The position numbers were made by a program, and so were the translations under genes. A stretch of 64,000 nucleotides of DNA from Sycobia sp. Sy_11. Its lineage: Eukaryota; Arthropoda; Insecta; Hymenoptera; Epichrysomallidae. Shown piece by piece: positions 23,602 through 34,931 of this stretch (within the stretch, counting starts at the first letter, position 1; every line of letters begins with the position of its first letter). The notes below the pieces were generated by a model, which was given only the letters and a program-made list of their open reading frames with translations, was not told the origin of the DNA and made no database searches. Where the stretch lies: contig JACCIC010000052.1 of assembly GCA_018907035.1 (NCBI GenBank), positions 2,564,501 through 2,628,500 of the forward strand, given 5' to 3'.

Positions 23602-24150
23602 TCAAACAAAAGATAGGTCTTCGTGTTTCATTTGTACTTCGTAAATATTGTCTTTATGTTCCGTAATGTTTTTATATGCCTCGGTAACTAATTGTTCTGG
23701 GAAAAGCGACTCACGATTTATCCTGTGTGTTCCGAATACGTTAAATTCGTGAAACTGCGTGTAATCGAACAAGCAACCTATAAAGAAAAATTGTATGGCG
23801 AAACTGCAAGGAAAGACATTTTCTAAAAAGAAAATATCTCGATTATATATGTTTAAAAAAAGGAAAAAGGTAGCTCTGCTTCTCGCCGTTACCAACTCGC
23901 GTGTATGGTGGCCTACGTACGCATGTAGCCAAATGTATTGAAAACATAGCAGTTTTTCCGATGGCACATTGTACTCTCTAGGAAGTCTAACTTCCGCGTT
24001 TGAGTCGTAAGGTGTTCGCGGGAAGCCCCCAAGAATGCTTGGCAGTGAGTCGTAATATGCGCGAGAGGTTGAGAGAGCCGCGAAAAAGAAAAAAAGAACG
24101 AGATAAATTTGACTGAGAATTGAATGTTTCACGCCTTGCATTTTCGCCAC
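23602..24150 (-). CDS. possible secreted host protein, family unknown
   Basis: A 182-codon open frame whose first 31 residues form a convincing signal peptide. A basic start (MAKMQGVKHS) is followed by the hydrophobic core IYLVLFFFFAALS and a cleavage-like TSRA-YY. The next ~40 residues (LPSILGGFPRTPYDSNAEVR, LPREYNVPSEK) are polar and protein-like. The middle section is very rich in F and L and probably intronic. A plausible donor GTACGTAG lies near 23920, and a strong acceptor (TTTTTCTTTATAG) lies at about 23779 before CLFDYTQFHEFNVFG. However, the simplest pairing of these sites does not preserve phase, so the true exon structure is open. I do not recognise the family. It is one of the few regions here not obviously from a transposon. 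Confidence 0.45.
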   Translation of the reverse strand: MAKMQGVKHSILSQIYLVLFFFFAALSTSRAYYDSLPSILGGFPRTPYDSNAEVRLPREYNVPSEKLLCFQYIWLHAYVGHHTRELVTARSRATFFLFLNIYNRDIFFLENVFPCSFAIQFFFIGCLFDYTQFHEFNVFGTHRINRESLFPEQLVTEAYKNITEHKDNIYEVQMKHEDLSFV

Positions 24151-24254
24151 TGCAAAACAAACAACATTATGCGTATAAGATATGAGGCGAGAGAAAGACA
24201 GCTATTCGCCTTTTTCCGGAATAAGGAAACTTCCCGCCTCATCTTCATCAAACC

Positions 24255-24460
24255 TGCAGATCCCGCGCTCGATAGTGCGCACGATAATGGCCGCAGATGA
24301 TAGGGTCAAAATTTTCCCGCTCCGTTGAGGCCGTGAAATAGAGCGCGGTCTCAACAATGCGCGCGTTAACGGCCGCATAGGATAGGGCCAAAATTTTGCA
24401 GCGCTGTAGCAGCGAGGAAGCAGAGCGCGATCGCCAAACGCGCGCGCTAATATTTTTCGG
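24255..24460. repeat. imperfect ~83-bp tandem duplication, GC-rich
   Basis: TGCGCACGATAATGGCCGCA and GATAGGGTCAAAATTTT (from ~24275) recur as GCGCGTTAACGGCCGCATAG and GATAGGGCCAAAATTTT (from ~24358). A third partial start lies near 24438. The unit is CpG-rich in AT-rich surroundings and lies about 120-300 bp upstream of the candidate secreted-protein gene, so it may be a promoter-proximal repeat. Confidence 0.65.
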
Positions 24461-24511
24461 TGATTTGGTGATGAATGTTAATAAAGATATATTTAATTTT
24501 TTTTTGAACAC

Positions 24512-25229
24512 CTACTTCTCTTCCCAATATTTCCATCACAATAACGTTCACTAATTATTATAATTACAGATAAAATATCTGTAAAAATCTTTGGTAAATA
24601 TATTTTTGCACTACTTTATAGACCAATATATTTTATCTCTTTTATTGACAATATCTATCGCGTTTATATCTTATTTGATATCTTTAAATTCTGCAATAAA
24701 ACACTCTATTAGAAATTGCAAAGGAGTTTAAATATTTATTTAATATAATTTTCGAATTAATTCGAGGACATTTAAAAATTTTTTAATTTCGATTATATTT
24801 ATACAAAATTTAATTAAAAGCTAATTTATCAGGACGTATTCCTTATAAAGTTAATGAACAAATTATTAATTTATTCTCGGCAATAAATCTTTTAACAACG
24901 TTTAAACACTTAAATTTTGGTATCTAACTTTATGATATAAAAATGTGATTAATTTTTTCAGAATAATCGCATCATAAAATCATTTTTGATATTTAACTAA
25001 ATGATCAATTTTTTATAGGCCTTTAATATGCTCACATAATATATTATGAACTTGTTAAAATCTAAATATATATTATAAGCTTTAAAGATTTTACTTTTTT
25101 TATATTGCGCAATTTTAAAACTCATTGTAAAATTGTATCCATCTTTAACATACACTTAACACATATGATGCACATTTTACTCATTATCTGGATTGCATAA
25201 ACGTAATATATAATATATAATATATAATA
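24512..25229. other. AT-rich stretch, no gene seen
   Basis: Very AT-rich with no open frame of interest. A short TATAATA repeat at 25206-25230 borders the mariner. Confidence 0.5.
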
Positions 25230-25230
25230 T

Positions 25231-26000
25231 CACCCATTGCCATCGATCGAAAAAACTATATCGGTTTCGAGGCGATCCAATCATCCACAAATTCTTGCAC
25301 TTCTTGAACATGTTGAAAGTGCGTATCAACGAGGCCGTGCTGCATCGATCTGAATAGGTGGTAATCAGAAGGCTCTATGTCTGACGAATACATTAGGTGC
25401 GGCAACACCCATTCGAGCTCCAACATGGTGTTTTCTACGACTTTCCCAACATGTGGCCGAGTGTTGTCATGCAAGAGAATCACTTCGCGCCTATTGCTCG
25501 CGATTGCTAATCTACATTCAACCCATTTCTGTTGCAAATCATTCAGTTAGCGTTTGGATACCTCGGCAGTGAAGGTTTCATTCGGTTTTAGCAGCTCGTA
25601 GTACAACACACCCTGTTGGTCCCATTAAATGCACAGCAATACCTTTTGGCCTTGGATGCCCCGTTTTAATGTCGATGTGGACGGTTGGCCTGGGTCAGCC
25701 CATGACTTTTTGAGCTTAGAATAGACATAGTAGATCCACTTTTCATCACCAGTCACAATACGCCACAGAAAACTCTTCTTTTTTGCCTGGTAAGTAAAGA
25801 CAGTGCGATGTTATATCGATTCATAATGTCACTTTCGGTCAAACCGTGTGGCATTCATTTTCCTTCTTTATGAATCATTTCCATCGCATGTAAAGGTTTT
25901 CCAACTGCTCTGTCACTGATTCCTAATTTATTAGCGAGTTTTCCTTGCGTTTGAGATTAGTTTCTGTCCAATAATGCCTGTTATTCATCGTATTAATATC
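25231..26000 (-). pseudogene. mariner transposase, second family, broken
   Basis: Minus-strand transposase in pieces. The N-terminal part is around 25990-25800 (LSQTQGKLANKLGISDRAVG, a helix-turn-helix-like segment). TGDEKWIYYVYSKLKKSW around 25770-25700 carries the first catalytic D. The 25537-25256 piece has LLHDNTRPHVGKVVENTMLE (second D) and YSSDIEPSDYHLFRSMQHG (third D). I count 33 residues between the last two aspartates where mariners have 34, so one residue has been lost. Stops interrupt at about 25624 and 25549. The motif style (DNxRPH, PSDYHLFRS) marks a different mariner subfamily from the copy at 15.7 kb. Confidence 0.88.
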
Positions 26001-26345
26001 GTATAACAATCAAGTTATGTTTAGTGTTCATGACAGTATATTTTGTTTTTGCACTCAGCTTCAATCGTGAACCTTAAATCAGTAAATTTAATGAACATTT
26101 CGTTAAGAAATCATGTCTTTTGTAATTTATTGTCAAGTGGTTTGATGTTATAAATATAAATAATAGAAAATTATAATTTTTATTATATTTTTTATTTTCA
26201 AAATTCATCAGAACTTACATAGAATTTAAAATTTAAGGTAGCACTCTGGTGACGTCTATAATCTAATAGATTATTTATGTTTACAATTACGCACTCTTGA
26301 GTATCCTGGATTTGATATGCATTCAGATGCGTAGAATATCCTAAA

Positions 26346-28050
26346 TTATTTTTTATTACATAACAAATAAATTTCATTTACATCGCTCATAATAATACCG
26401 ATAATTTTTCCATATGATATACATAGTTTATGAATACTTAAATTAAGAATGTTATTTAGTTCATTTCGAGTTCCTTTGTGCCTTACCCATGAATAAGAAT
26501 AATAATTGAAAAAATCTTTTGAAGGCATTACATCCTTATATTTAAAAAAATTTTCCATCAAACTCACTTTGTTAAGATTACGACCTTTTGAAATTTCATT
26601 AGAAAATCCATTGTTTGTTACTAAGCGATAGAAAAACTTAAGCTGTTGTTTCAATGATAAGCTGTAGGAAGGATTTTTTCTGCTTCTAATAATCTTACTT
26701 GTTTCTTTTAATTTTTTATGACATGCTTCAAAACGCAAACTACACATATATTTCATTGGGCCAAATAAGCGCATAAGTCTTGAGTTAACATGGAAATTCG
26801 AAATTTTATTAAAAACACATTCTTCTTGTATTCCATAGCTTTTGTCATTACAATGTATAGAATAAGTATCTTCAGTTCTTAATAATTCTTTTTTTTAGTA
26901 ATTAAATTTCTTAAATTACCTCTATCCATTGTGCAAATTCGACAGCAATATAATGCAATGAAACTTTTTACATAACCGAGAACGGTATTTAGACCTAAAT
27001 TGTCTCTAAAAAACTATGTATGGCAAAACAAATCTAACTTTTTCATTTTTTGCATTTTCATTGATAAAAATTCCATTGTCTTATAAATCATTAATTTGAT
27101 TTATAATACAATTAAATATTTTAGAATTTTCAAAATTTTTATGGTGGACATAACTATGTAGCTGAAATAAAAACGTATTTTCTATTTTACTAGCATATTC
27201 TGCTGGTAAAATAGGAATATAAAAATATACTACGCTAATTTTACTTATTGATTTATGAGATCCTAATGCGTTATTGATTTCAAAGTCATGGAAGCAAAGA
27301 ACTAAAGGTAAAATTCTTTCATCTTGTTTAGAAGATATGGTTTTCCAAAAACTACTGTCTAATACGGAATCGATAGTATTATTATTTTTTAAATTGTCTA
27401 TAAATTCCTGAATTTTTGAATAAACATTTGGTAACTCAAAAATTTTTTTTAAATTAAAGCTATAGGTATTACACTTAAAGTAGCACTATAAACTAACACT
27501 TTCTTCTTTTTTTTAATTGTGCCATATTTAAGAAAGTGATTAATAACAACTTTCTTTGGTAGTATTAAATAGTTAATGATCGTTAAGTACTTAAAAGTTA
27601 AACGTTGTGATCGAAATACATTAAAACCATTTTTTATAACAGATATAAAATCTTCAATGTCATTAAAATTTTTAACTTTTTTTGTCAACAGATCTAAGCA
27701 AATATTGATATACCCTGAGCAAATGTTATAAATAACTTCGTAGGCTAGTTTTAAATTTACAGAATCATAAGCATAAAGTTTTGTTATAAATTCTAAAGCA
27801 AGATGCAAAACTTTAATTTTCATATCATCAATATTAAATTCATCATTAGTATCGCTATTGGATTTATCATTTACAATCAAAGGAGTTTTAGTCATTGTAT
27901 TGTATATAAACTACTAGTTTGTTTAACAATTTTAGATTTTTCTATCGGCGTTCCTATAAAATGATTTGCTAATGAATAAACGTTGCTAAATTTATTACAA
28001 CAATCTTTGTAATTACATTATACCTCATAATTAATTTCAGTTCTATGCAT
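26346..28050 (-). pseudogene. C2H2-finger transposase-like protein, broken
   Basis: A minus-strand gene from about 28050. It opens with a C2H2-like finger, CNYKDCCNKFSNVYSLANHF, after an in-frame TAA, and has a long open part (27895-27449). After a frame change at an A-run near 27445 comes a segment reading LVLCFHDFEINNALGSH, VVYFYIPILPAEYASKIENT and FLFQLHSYVHHKNF. The last part (26774-26346) begins RLFGPMKYMCSLRFEACHKK. This protein type is familiar from many insect and cnidarian transposon-rich genomes and resembles transposases of the EnSpm/CACTA (tnp2-like) kind. I am not certain of the superfamily. Several stops and frameshifts are present between 27060 and 26780. Confidence 0.7.
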
Positions 28051-29875
28051 AACTTTAATATATGTCATTGACAACTCGATGGATAAAAAATGTATTTGAC
28101 AAAACAATAATACATGTTTATATAGTAAGTTGCAGTAATTAACGTAATATCCAAATGAGTAACAATAATAAAGTTTTTAAAAGAATACTTAACCACTTAC
28201 ATTTTCCCTTACGTATTCTATATATTACTACAGCTATAATGATTAATATTTAAATTAATATGGAATTATTGTTGAAATTCAACTTTTAATTTTAAAAAAA
28301 TTGAAAAAAAAATTAAAAATAAAATCTACATATTTTTATGTATTTAAATGATGGAAATGTTATCATCCGACAGATGATTATCTTCTTCTACAGTTCTAGA
28401 AGTTTTTGCACGTAACTGCGCTGAATTCCTCTCTTCTAATTTCTTTAAAACATGTTGAATTCGTATTATATTTTAATTGAATGCCGTATTGAATTGATAA
28501 ATTCCTTTTTGTATTAGAAACCATAAATGCGCAGAAGCAAGCGGACACTCTAAATTGAATACGTGAAAGCTTTTAAAGCATAAATCTAGCCCTTCTATAA
28601 CACTTGAACTTAAGTAAAGCACATTATCTATACTAACATAAATTGCTTTAATAGAGTCAACAGATCCTACAATAATTATGTACCGTTGAATGCAAACTTT
28701 TAACCTTGCTGCTGCCTCTTTTGCCTTCTTGCGGTTCTCTTCTATATCACCAGTGGTCTGAAAATACATACAAATAAAATATCTTTACAAAATAAAAACA
28801 TAGAATATGTAAATTAACATGCTATATTCCAAAAAAGAAAGTAACCAGTACATTCCATTCCTAAAAAAATTATGAATAAAAAAATACTAGCACTTATAAA
28901 CTGTATCATGCTATCTTTCGCCAAACCGATAGAAGGTTTGAAAAATCCGTCAATTTTTTTTATTTGTTTTGGTGGATATAAATGAGAAAATAAAAGCAAG
29001 CTTAAGACGACTTTAGAATCTGAAATTTATTTTAATATTATTTTACAAATTATGTTATTTTATGTAATTATATAATGGCAATTATGTTATTAACTAAGAT
29101 TATTTAAAAAATTATAACTTTCCATATATTTACCAATTTTGGCAACTGAATCTATTTTTTCCTCGTATGACTTAGCTGTATCATCTTTGGATGTTATACT
29201 TGAGAACCCTTTACAAGTTTCATAAAACTGAAACCATTTTTTTTCTTTTAAGCTAATCACGCCCAAATTTAATGTGGAATAATCAATATTAATTAATTCT
29301 CGACCTAATGGATGATCATACAATGGCCAGTTATAAAAAATATTTGCTAAATTTAAATCTTTGATCATTTTAAATTCTTGTGCTCTAAATTGAGCCGTAG
29401 TAGTCCAATGAATTAAAGAAAGATCCCAAGAAGATCTATTATTTTTAAGCCACGCTAAACTAATTTTTACATTTTCATCAATGGACTCTAAAATTTATTT
29501 ATTTTGATATATTATTTTGTTTTGTAATAAAATAATTAAATAATTTTGAAATAAAAGTAGATTATATGTAGTAAATACCTTTTTCATTTAAACTACAATT
29601 AACAATATTTTCTTTTTCTTTCAATACTACATTTGTTAGTTTTTTATTTTCATATCTTTTATTTCTATACATAGAAATTAGCTTTCCAGAAGCTGCAATT
29701 GATTTTTATGTAGCAGAATCTTTTTTATGTATTATAGGTATAAACTATGTTTCGACGACATCTGTGGCAAAAATTGAAACTATCTTTTGAGCTATTTCTT
29801 TGGCAAATCATTATCTAATCTATAAATAAAAAAAGTAATTAATTACACAACTAAACTATTAAAATAAACAATTAT

Positions 29876-29881
29876 ATATAT

Positions 29882-29916
<35 letters not shown>
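29876..29916. repeat. (TA)n at the 5' side of the LTR element
   Basis: (TA)n tract of about 40 bp in the intron, continuing on the other side of the insertion at 34190-34230. Confidence 0.95.
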
Positions 29917-29919
<3 letters not shown>

Positions 29920-31000
29920 CACGATGCCGCATCCGAAATGCGCCTCGCGAACCGCGGCACATGCATATATGTAAACAACGCGCGACCTCGACGCGGCGGT
30001 CAGCCGCGCGAGTAGAGCGGGAAGAGGGGGGAGCGAAGATTCATCCCAGAGAGGAGCGAAGTACAGTTAGTGAGTCTCACGTTACGCATAAGGGAATCAC
30101 GTGCGTCCCGGCCTCGTGCAAAGTAATTCTTCTAGACACGGTTTGGGCGATTCGCTGACCAGAAAGACAAAGGGAGAAGAAGGAAGAAACGTCGTAACTA
30201 GTTCCGCTCCGTCTGCAGCGGCGTGTATCTAGTTCGCGGAAGAGAGTAGTGCGCGATGACACTGGTGGTGTCGCCGGAATCGAGAAAGAGGCCCTTCAAC
30301 CCCCGCCGAGATAGCCAGCACCTGCCGCGCGTCCCAGCGCATCACGCTCGTGGACGCGTTCGTGTAGAGACTGCGCGAACGGTGTAGGCGGATCGCTGCC
30401 GTCTGCTGCTCGCGAGTGTTCGCGTCTAACGCCCTGCGCCTACGTCCGTACTCCTGCGGGTCGCCCCGCTGTAAGTACGAGAAGGTTAGTCCACACGAGA
30501 ACGCCCTTGCGGGGCGCCCCGCTAGCGAGCGAACGAGTGTGTGTGAGAGAGAACGAGAGTGAGAGAGTGTATGCATGCGTATTGTGGCCTGGATGATTCC
30601 GAGGTTGTTGCCGCGCGCGCGCGAGTTTTGCGCCTCTTAACTTGTTATTGGGTGTAGCCTGTCGAGCTGAAAATAAACTTTGTAATTATAAATAACGTTC
30701 CCGTTTTCTTTGCTCTTCCTCGCGGTCTTCCTCCACTTTCCCTGTTTTTCCTCGCATCGTGTTAATTCCGCGCGTAGGATCCACCCGCCACCGCGAGGAC
30801 GGCGAAATTCTCCCGCCGTGTGATATGAGCTGACCGCGGACCTCCTTGGGAATGGAGCACTTCTCTAAGCACGGAGGAGCTAAACACCATCCTCCACTTG
30901 ACATAGTTCAGCACTGACGGTTCACAACTCCGTAGATGTAATCGCTTATGCCTGTGGCTGCTTGGCGAGAAGAGGCCTATCGAATTCATTCCCACGCCCG
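29917..31000 (+). repeat. 5' LTR of the intronic gypsy element
   Basis: Positions 30233-30845 align with 33327-33932 in the 3' LTR, including CTTCAACCCCCGCCGAGA, TAAGTACGAGAAGGTTAGTC and GAAAATAAACTTTGTAATTA, with the AATAAA polyadenylation signal at about 30672. The first 316 bp (29917-30232) have no counterpart in the 3' LTR, which is truncated at its start. The 3' limit near 31000 is approximate. A block GAAGACGGAGCAAC at about 31008 is shared with 34090, so the LTR may run somewhat further. Confidence 0.75.
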
Positions 31001-31194
31001 ACGGCGAAGACGGAGCAACAACCTTCGCCCGTCAGGCCGAGCTCAAACGCACACTCATAGTCGAGAGGTGCGCCGAACACTTGCGGTACCCGCTCGCACC
31101 GTTAGGTACCGTGGAACCATCGATTACGAAACCGCAAGCCGCGTAAACAACGGATCACCGCGACGAGTCCCAACTGACGGAGTCGAACACGCAT

Positions 31195-32711
31195 GAAATT
31201 AACGCACCGGCCGATGTGAATCTGAACGAAGTCATGGAATACATACGGTCGACGCGCAAATTGCAATCGCAATTAGTCCGACAGGTGGAACAGCTGACTG
31301 AGATTATTTTAAACAGTCAGCCTGTGGCCACTTCCTGCATGAATGCTGACGTGCGTGAATTTATACCCGTAGGACAATATCCGCCGCCATCAGCTATCAC
31401 ACCGGCCGACGGGCAGCCGCAAACACGATCACATGTGAACTTTCAAGAGACATTCACATGTCGTTACTTTGATGGATCACCAAAAAAAAAGCAGCGGAGC
31501 AGAGTGTACTCCATGCTTCTGTTCCTGCAAGCCAACCACTGATTACCTTGACTGCGCCCCGGAGCGCGGACGCAGTCTGGAGGGGGGCGCTTCACCGATC
31601 GGTGCAAGCGACATAAACTCGCACCACTCCGTGAATAGCTCCGGCTTGCCAAAATCCCGTGATATCGGACACATGGTACGACGGTGGAACGTCCGCTTCA
31701 CGGGAAATAAAGACGAGAGTATCGACCTCTTCTTGACAAGAATAGAAGAGTGCCGAACTCTCGCATACCTCGACGAGAGCGAAGTGCTATCCTCGCTCTC
31801 GGAGCTCATGGAGGGTGTTGCGGTCACGTGGTACCGCAATAACCGCGAGCGATGGCATACGTGGTCCGACTTTTGTCAAGCGGCCTGCAGATTTTATAAC
31901 AACAGCCGCAGTTACCAGCAAAGTCTGATAACGGAAGCGAATCATCGCACGCAGGGCGCAAACGAACTCCTGCGCGACTATTTAACGTGTCTGCTTACTA
32001 TCTTTAGAAAACAGATACCGTAGCCCCGTGAGCAGCATCAAATCGAGCTGCTCCATAAAAATATGCAGACGCGTCTTCAAGGCCGGATCCGACGGTATCA
32101 AATTCAAATTCATTCGGTGGAAAAATTTATCGACGTCGCGATAGTAATCGAACAAATTATCGAGGCAGAAGAATCCTTTAAGCCGCCCCCACCGTTGGAG
32201 AGTCGTGCCAGAAGCTCCGAACTGGTACGTGAAGCGACAACGAAAAGCTGCGAAAACGCGCGGAACGAATAATCCCGCCAAGGAAAAGGCAAACGCGGCG
32301 TCTGTCAGCGTCGCAGCCGCAGAAGTTCCTCCGGCTGCAAGGAATGCTAACAAGCCGATTTACAAGGACCTACTCGACGATATGCGTAAAATTGGCGAGC
32401 GTTTCGAGCGAAGGGGCAAGCCTGTCAGCGGAAATAATTCCTCGTTCCCCGTGGCAAACCAGAGGCAGAAGAACGTTCCGACAAATAGTAGGAATAGCGG
32501 AGGTATTCCAAAAAGATCACCACCGCACGCGAAAATCGAGGGAAATTCTCGTCGCTCGCCGCCTCGACGATACGAGAAAGGCAACCAACAGCAACGGGGC
32601 CGAAGACCAGAGAGGAACGGTCGATCGTCCTCGCGACAGTGGTCACCAAGATCGAGTGACTCCGAACTCGGCGCCAAGCAGAAGACGCCTAGAACCAATT
32701 TGAAGTGCTGA
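31195..32711 (+). pseudogene. gypsy gag, broken
   Basis: Gag begins about 31195-31216 (VNLNEVMEYIRSTRKLQSQL). It changes frame at an A-run near 31483 and continues from about 31640 to 32023 with the capsid core RRWNVRFTGNKDESIDLFL, WYRNNRERWHTWSDFCQA and RTQGANELLRDYL, up to a TAG at 32021. The C-terminal part (to 32711) is strongly basic and arginine- and serine-rich, and I see no zinc knuckle in it. The core resembles the gag at 10 kb, so the two elements are related families. It would package element RNA. Two frame disruptions make it inactive. Confidence 0.83.
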
Positions 32712-32859
32712 GATCATGGCCTCTCAACCGCGACAAGAAGAAAGCGAACCGTAGGAAGCGGAAACGCAACCGTCCGGATCAAGCGAAACGCAAGACACCG
32801 CGGCACTTGACACGAATGATAGCGAGGCGGCACGCGCCGCTCAAATCGACGAACCACCG

Positions 32860-33326
32860 GAAGGATCAAGAGTGTACGTGCATAGATATAGGCTCCGCGC
32901 ACTGTTCGATCCGGGCATAGCGTTAACCGTTATGGACCCCGTCGGCTTACAAATAGCGAGTGCGTGCGGCCGCGCGCTGTAGCCGAGCACTGGCAAAGGT
33001 GCGCGTGCGACAGACGGACGCCAGGTATCTATCGCTGGGTACGTGGACCTACCATTCGAGTTAGCCAGCGTGTGCAACGAGATCAAGGTAGCAATTTTGT
33101 CTACGCTTGATGAGGATTGCTATGTCGGCGTAAATTTTGTCCGAGCATTTAAAGCAATCCTCGACCCGTGCAGCAACAAATTATTTATTAAAAATGCCGA
33201 TCGAGCGGTGGTGCTCGAGGTAGCAGACATGTCCTCGGCGCTCCCGACGGCTCTGGCGTCCGACGGAATCGCCGATTTGCTGACTTCAGAGAGAGAACAA
33301 CTCGATCAGCTGTTATGTATGTGAAA
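32860..33326 (+). pseudogene. gypsy protease and start of pol, truncated
   Basis: The frame RVYVHRYRLRALFDPGIALT places an aspartic protease active site at 32908-32916, where DPG stands in place of D-T/S-G. It continues through a stop at about 32980 into 33043-33324 (VGVNFVRAFKAILDPCSNKL, then the linker SEREQLDQLL that normally leads into RT). RT is missing: the sequence runs straight into the 3' LTR at 33327. One deletion therefore removed RT, RNase H, integrase and the first ~316 bp of the 3' LTR. Confidence 0.78.
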
Positions 33327-34186
33327 TTCGAGGAAGAGAGTTGTGCGCAAAACCTAGTGGAGTGTCTGCGAGAGCCGACGACTGGTGATGTCGCCGGAGA
33401 CGAGAAAGAGACCCTTCAACCCCCGCCGAGACAGCCAGCACCTGCCGCGCGTCCCAGAGCATCCCAGGCAAATCGCTGCCGTCTGCTGCTCGCGAATGTT
33501 CGCGTCTACCGCCCTGCGCCTACATCCGTACACCTGGGGGTTGGCCCACTGTAAGTACGAGAAGGTTAGTCCACGCGAGAGCGCTCTTGCGGGGCGCCCC
33601 ACTAGCGAGCGAACGAGTGTGTGTGTACGAGAGAACGAGAGTGACAGAGAGAGTGTGCAGGCGTATTGCGCTCTGGATGATTCGGAGGTTGTTGCCGCGC
33701 ACGCGAGTTTTGCGCCTCTTAACTTGTTATGCGGTGTAGCCTGCCGATCTGGAAATAAACTTTGTAATTATAAATAACGTTCCCGTTTTCTTTGCTCTTC
33801 CTCGTGGTCTTCCTCTACCTTCTCTGTTTTTCCCCGCATCGTGTCAATCCCGCGCGTAGGATCCACCCGCCTCCGCAGGCACGGCGAAGTTCTCCCGCCG
33901 TACTATCTGAGCTGGCCGTGGACCTCCTTGGGGAAGCAACCGCCTTGCTGCGGACGTGTTGCTCGTTGCCAAATTACCGCGCACGAGACACGTAAGTAGA
34001 CTCGCGCATTCGTGAGTCAAATTTTGTAACGGGCCGGCACGTCGTGGCGCGCCGAGACTGCACCGCCGACGGGCGCTTATTCCCCGGACAGCGAGAAGAC
34101 GGAGCAACGTGGGTTGCGCGCGGACCGTACGGAAGGTTCGCGCGTCGATATTCGAACCTGAGCTTTATTAATCGAACCACCCCGTT

Positions 34187-34189
<3 letters not shown>
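33327..34189 (+). repeat. 3' LTR, 5'-truncated
   Basis: It matches the 5' LTR from 30233 on. It carries AATAAACTTTGTAATTA at about 33753 and ends CCCCGTTACA against (TA)n. The missing start coincides with the internal deletion. Confidence 0.8.

Positions 34190-34230
<41 letters not shown>
34190..34230. repeat. (TA)n at the 3' side of the LTR element
   Basis: About 41 bp of TA. On the minus strand it begins as the donor GTATATAT of intron 3 of the SAM-domain gene. Confidence 0.95.
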
Positions 34231-34231
<1 letters not shown>

Positions 34232-34904
34232 TCATACGTAATAGAACGATTTTCCAAATCTGTAACTATAATATCACAAATTTTAGTTCTTTCATTGCCA
34301 GTTAAATGATTCATTGTTTTGTATGCAATCAAGATTCTTTTACCAGTTTCGTATTCTTCTAATAGCTTGCGTAAATTAAATGTATCTCTATTAATAAATA
34401 ATTTATTAATTAACGAATCATTTAAACATTCATTTTCTTTACAAATGTTTAACAGAATGGAATCTTCTAGATCCTGTTTCTAAAAATTAAATATTTCAAA
34501 TAAATTTTATAATTATTTTATTTAAACACATTTCTTCAGCATAAAAAATACTTCGTATACTCATTTTAAAGATGTATTGTCTGTGAGTTGTTTTTGGAAA
34601 TTAGAATTCCAATATTTAAGAAATATTATTCTTTCGCCGACGGCCGGAATCAGTTTACGAATTAAATTTTCATTTAAATTGTTCAAAGTGTCCATTCTTA
34701 TTTTATTACCTGAAAGTATTGAACTATTTTAATATCGGTTCTTAAGAAAAGTAATGCTTGCAAGACTTGTATGCTGTACGATTATAATTAATCACTGCAA
34801 AAAAATACACTGTGCAAATAACCAACATTTATCCAATACTTGTCTAAACCATATGCACTGAGCTAATAACATATATTTGCCGAAAACTTCTTCTGATTCC
34901 ATTG

Positions 34905-34931
34905 TTTTTTTTTTTTTTTTTTTTTTTTTTT
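34905..34931. repeat. poly(T) tract in intron 1
   Basis: A 27-T homopolymer between exons 1 and 2 of the SAM-domain gene. It is possibly an old retroposon tail on the minus strand, but no body is recognised. Confidence 0.8.

Larger units (their letters stand above)
29917..34189 (+). mobile_element. Ty3/gypsy element, internally deleted, in (TA)n
   Basis: The element starts TGTCACGATGCC and ends CCCCGTTACA. Both ends are flanked by (TA)n, with ATAT repeated outside each end as expected for a 4-bp duplication. Layout: 5' LTR, gag, protease, then 3' LTR. RT, RNase H and integrase are absent. At 4.27 kb and high GC it stands out sharply from the AT-rich gene intron it occupies. Confidence 0.88.

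Noticed and set aside
31195..34189. An envelope gene in the intronic gypsy element
   Set aside because: Protease runs directly into the 3' LTR, so no space or sequence for an envelope gene exists.
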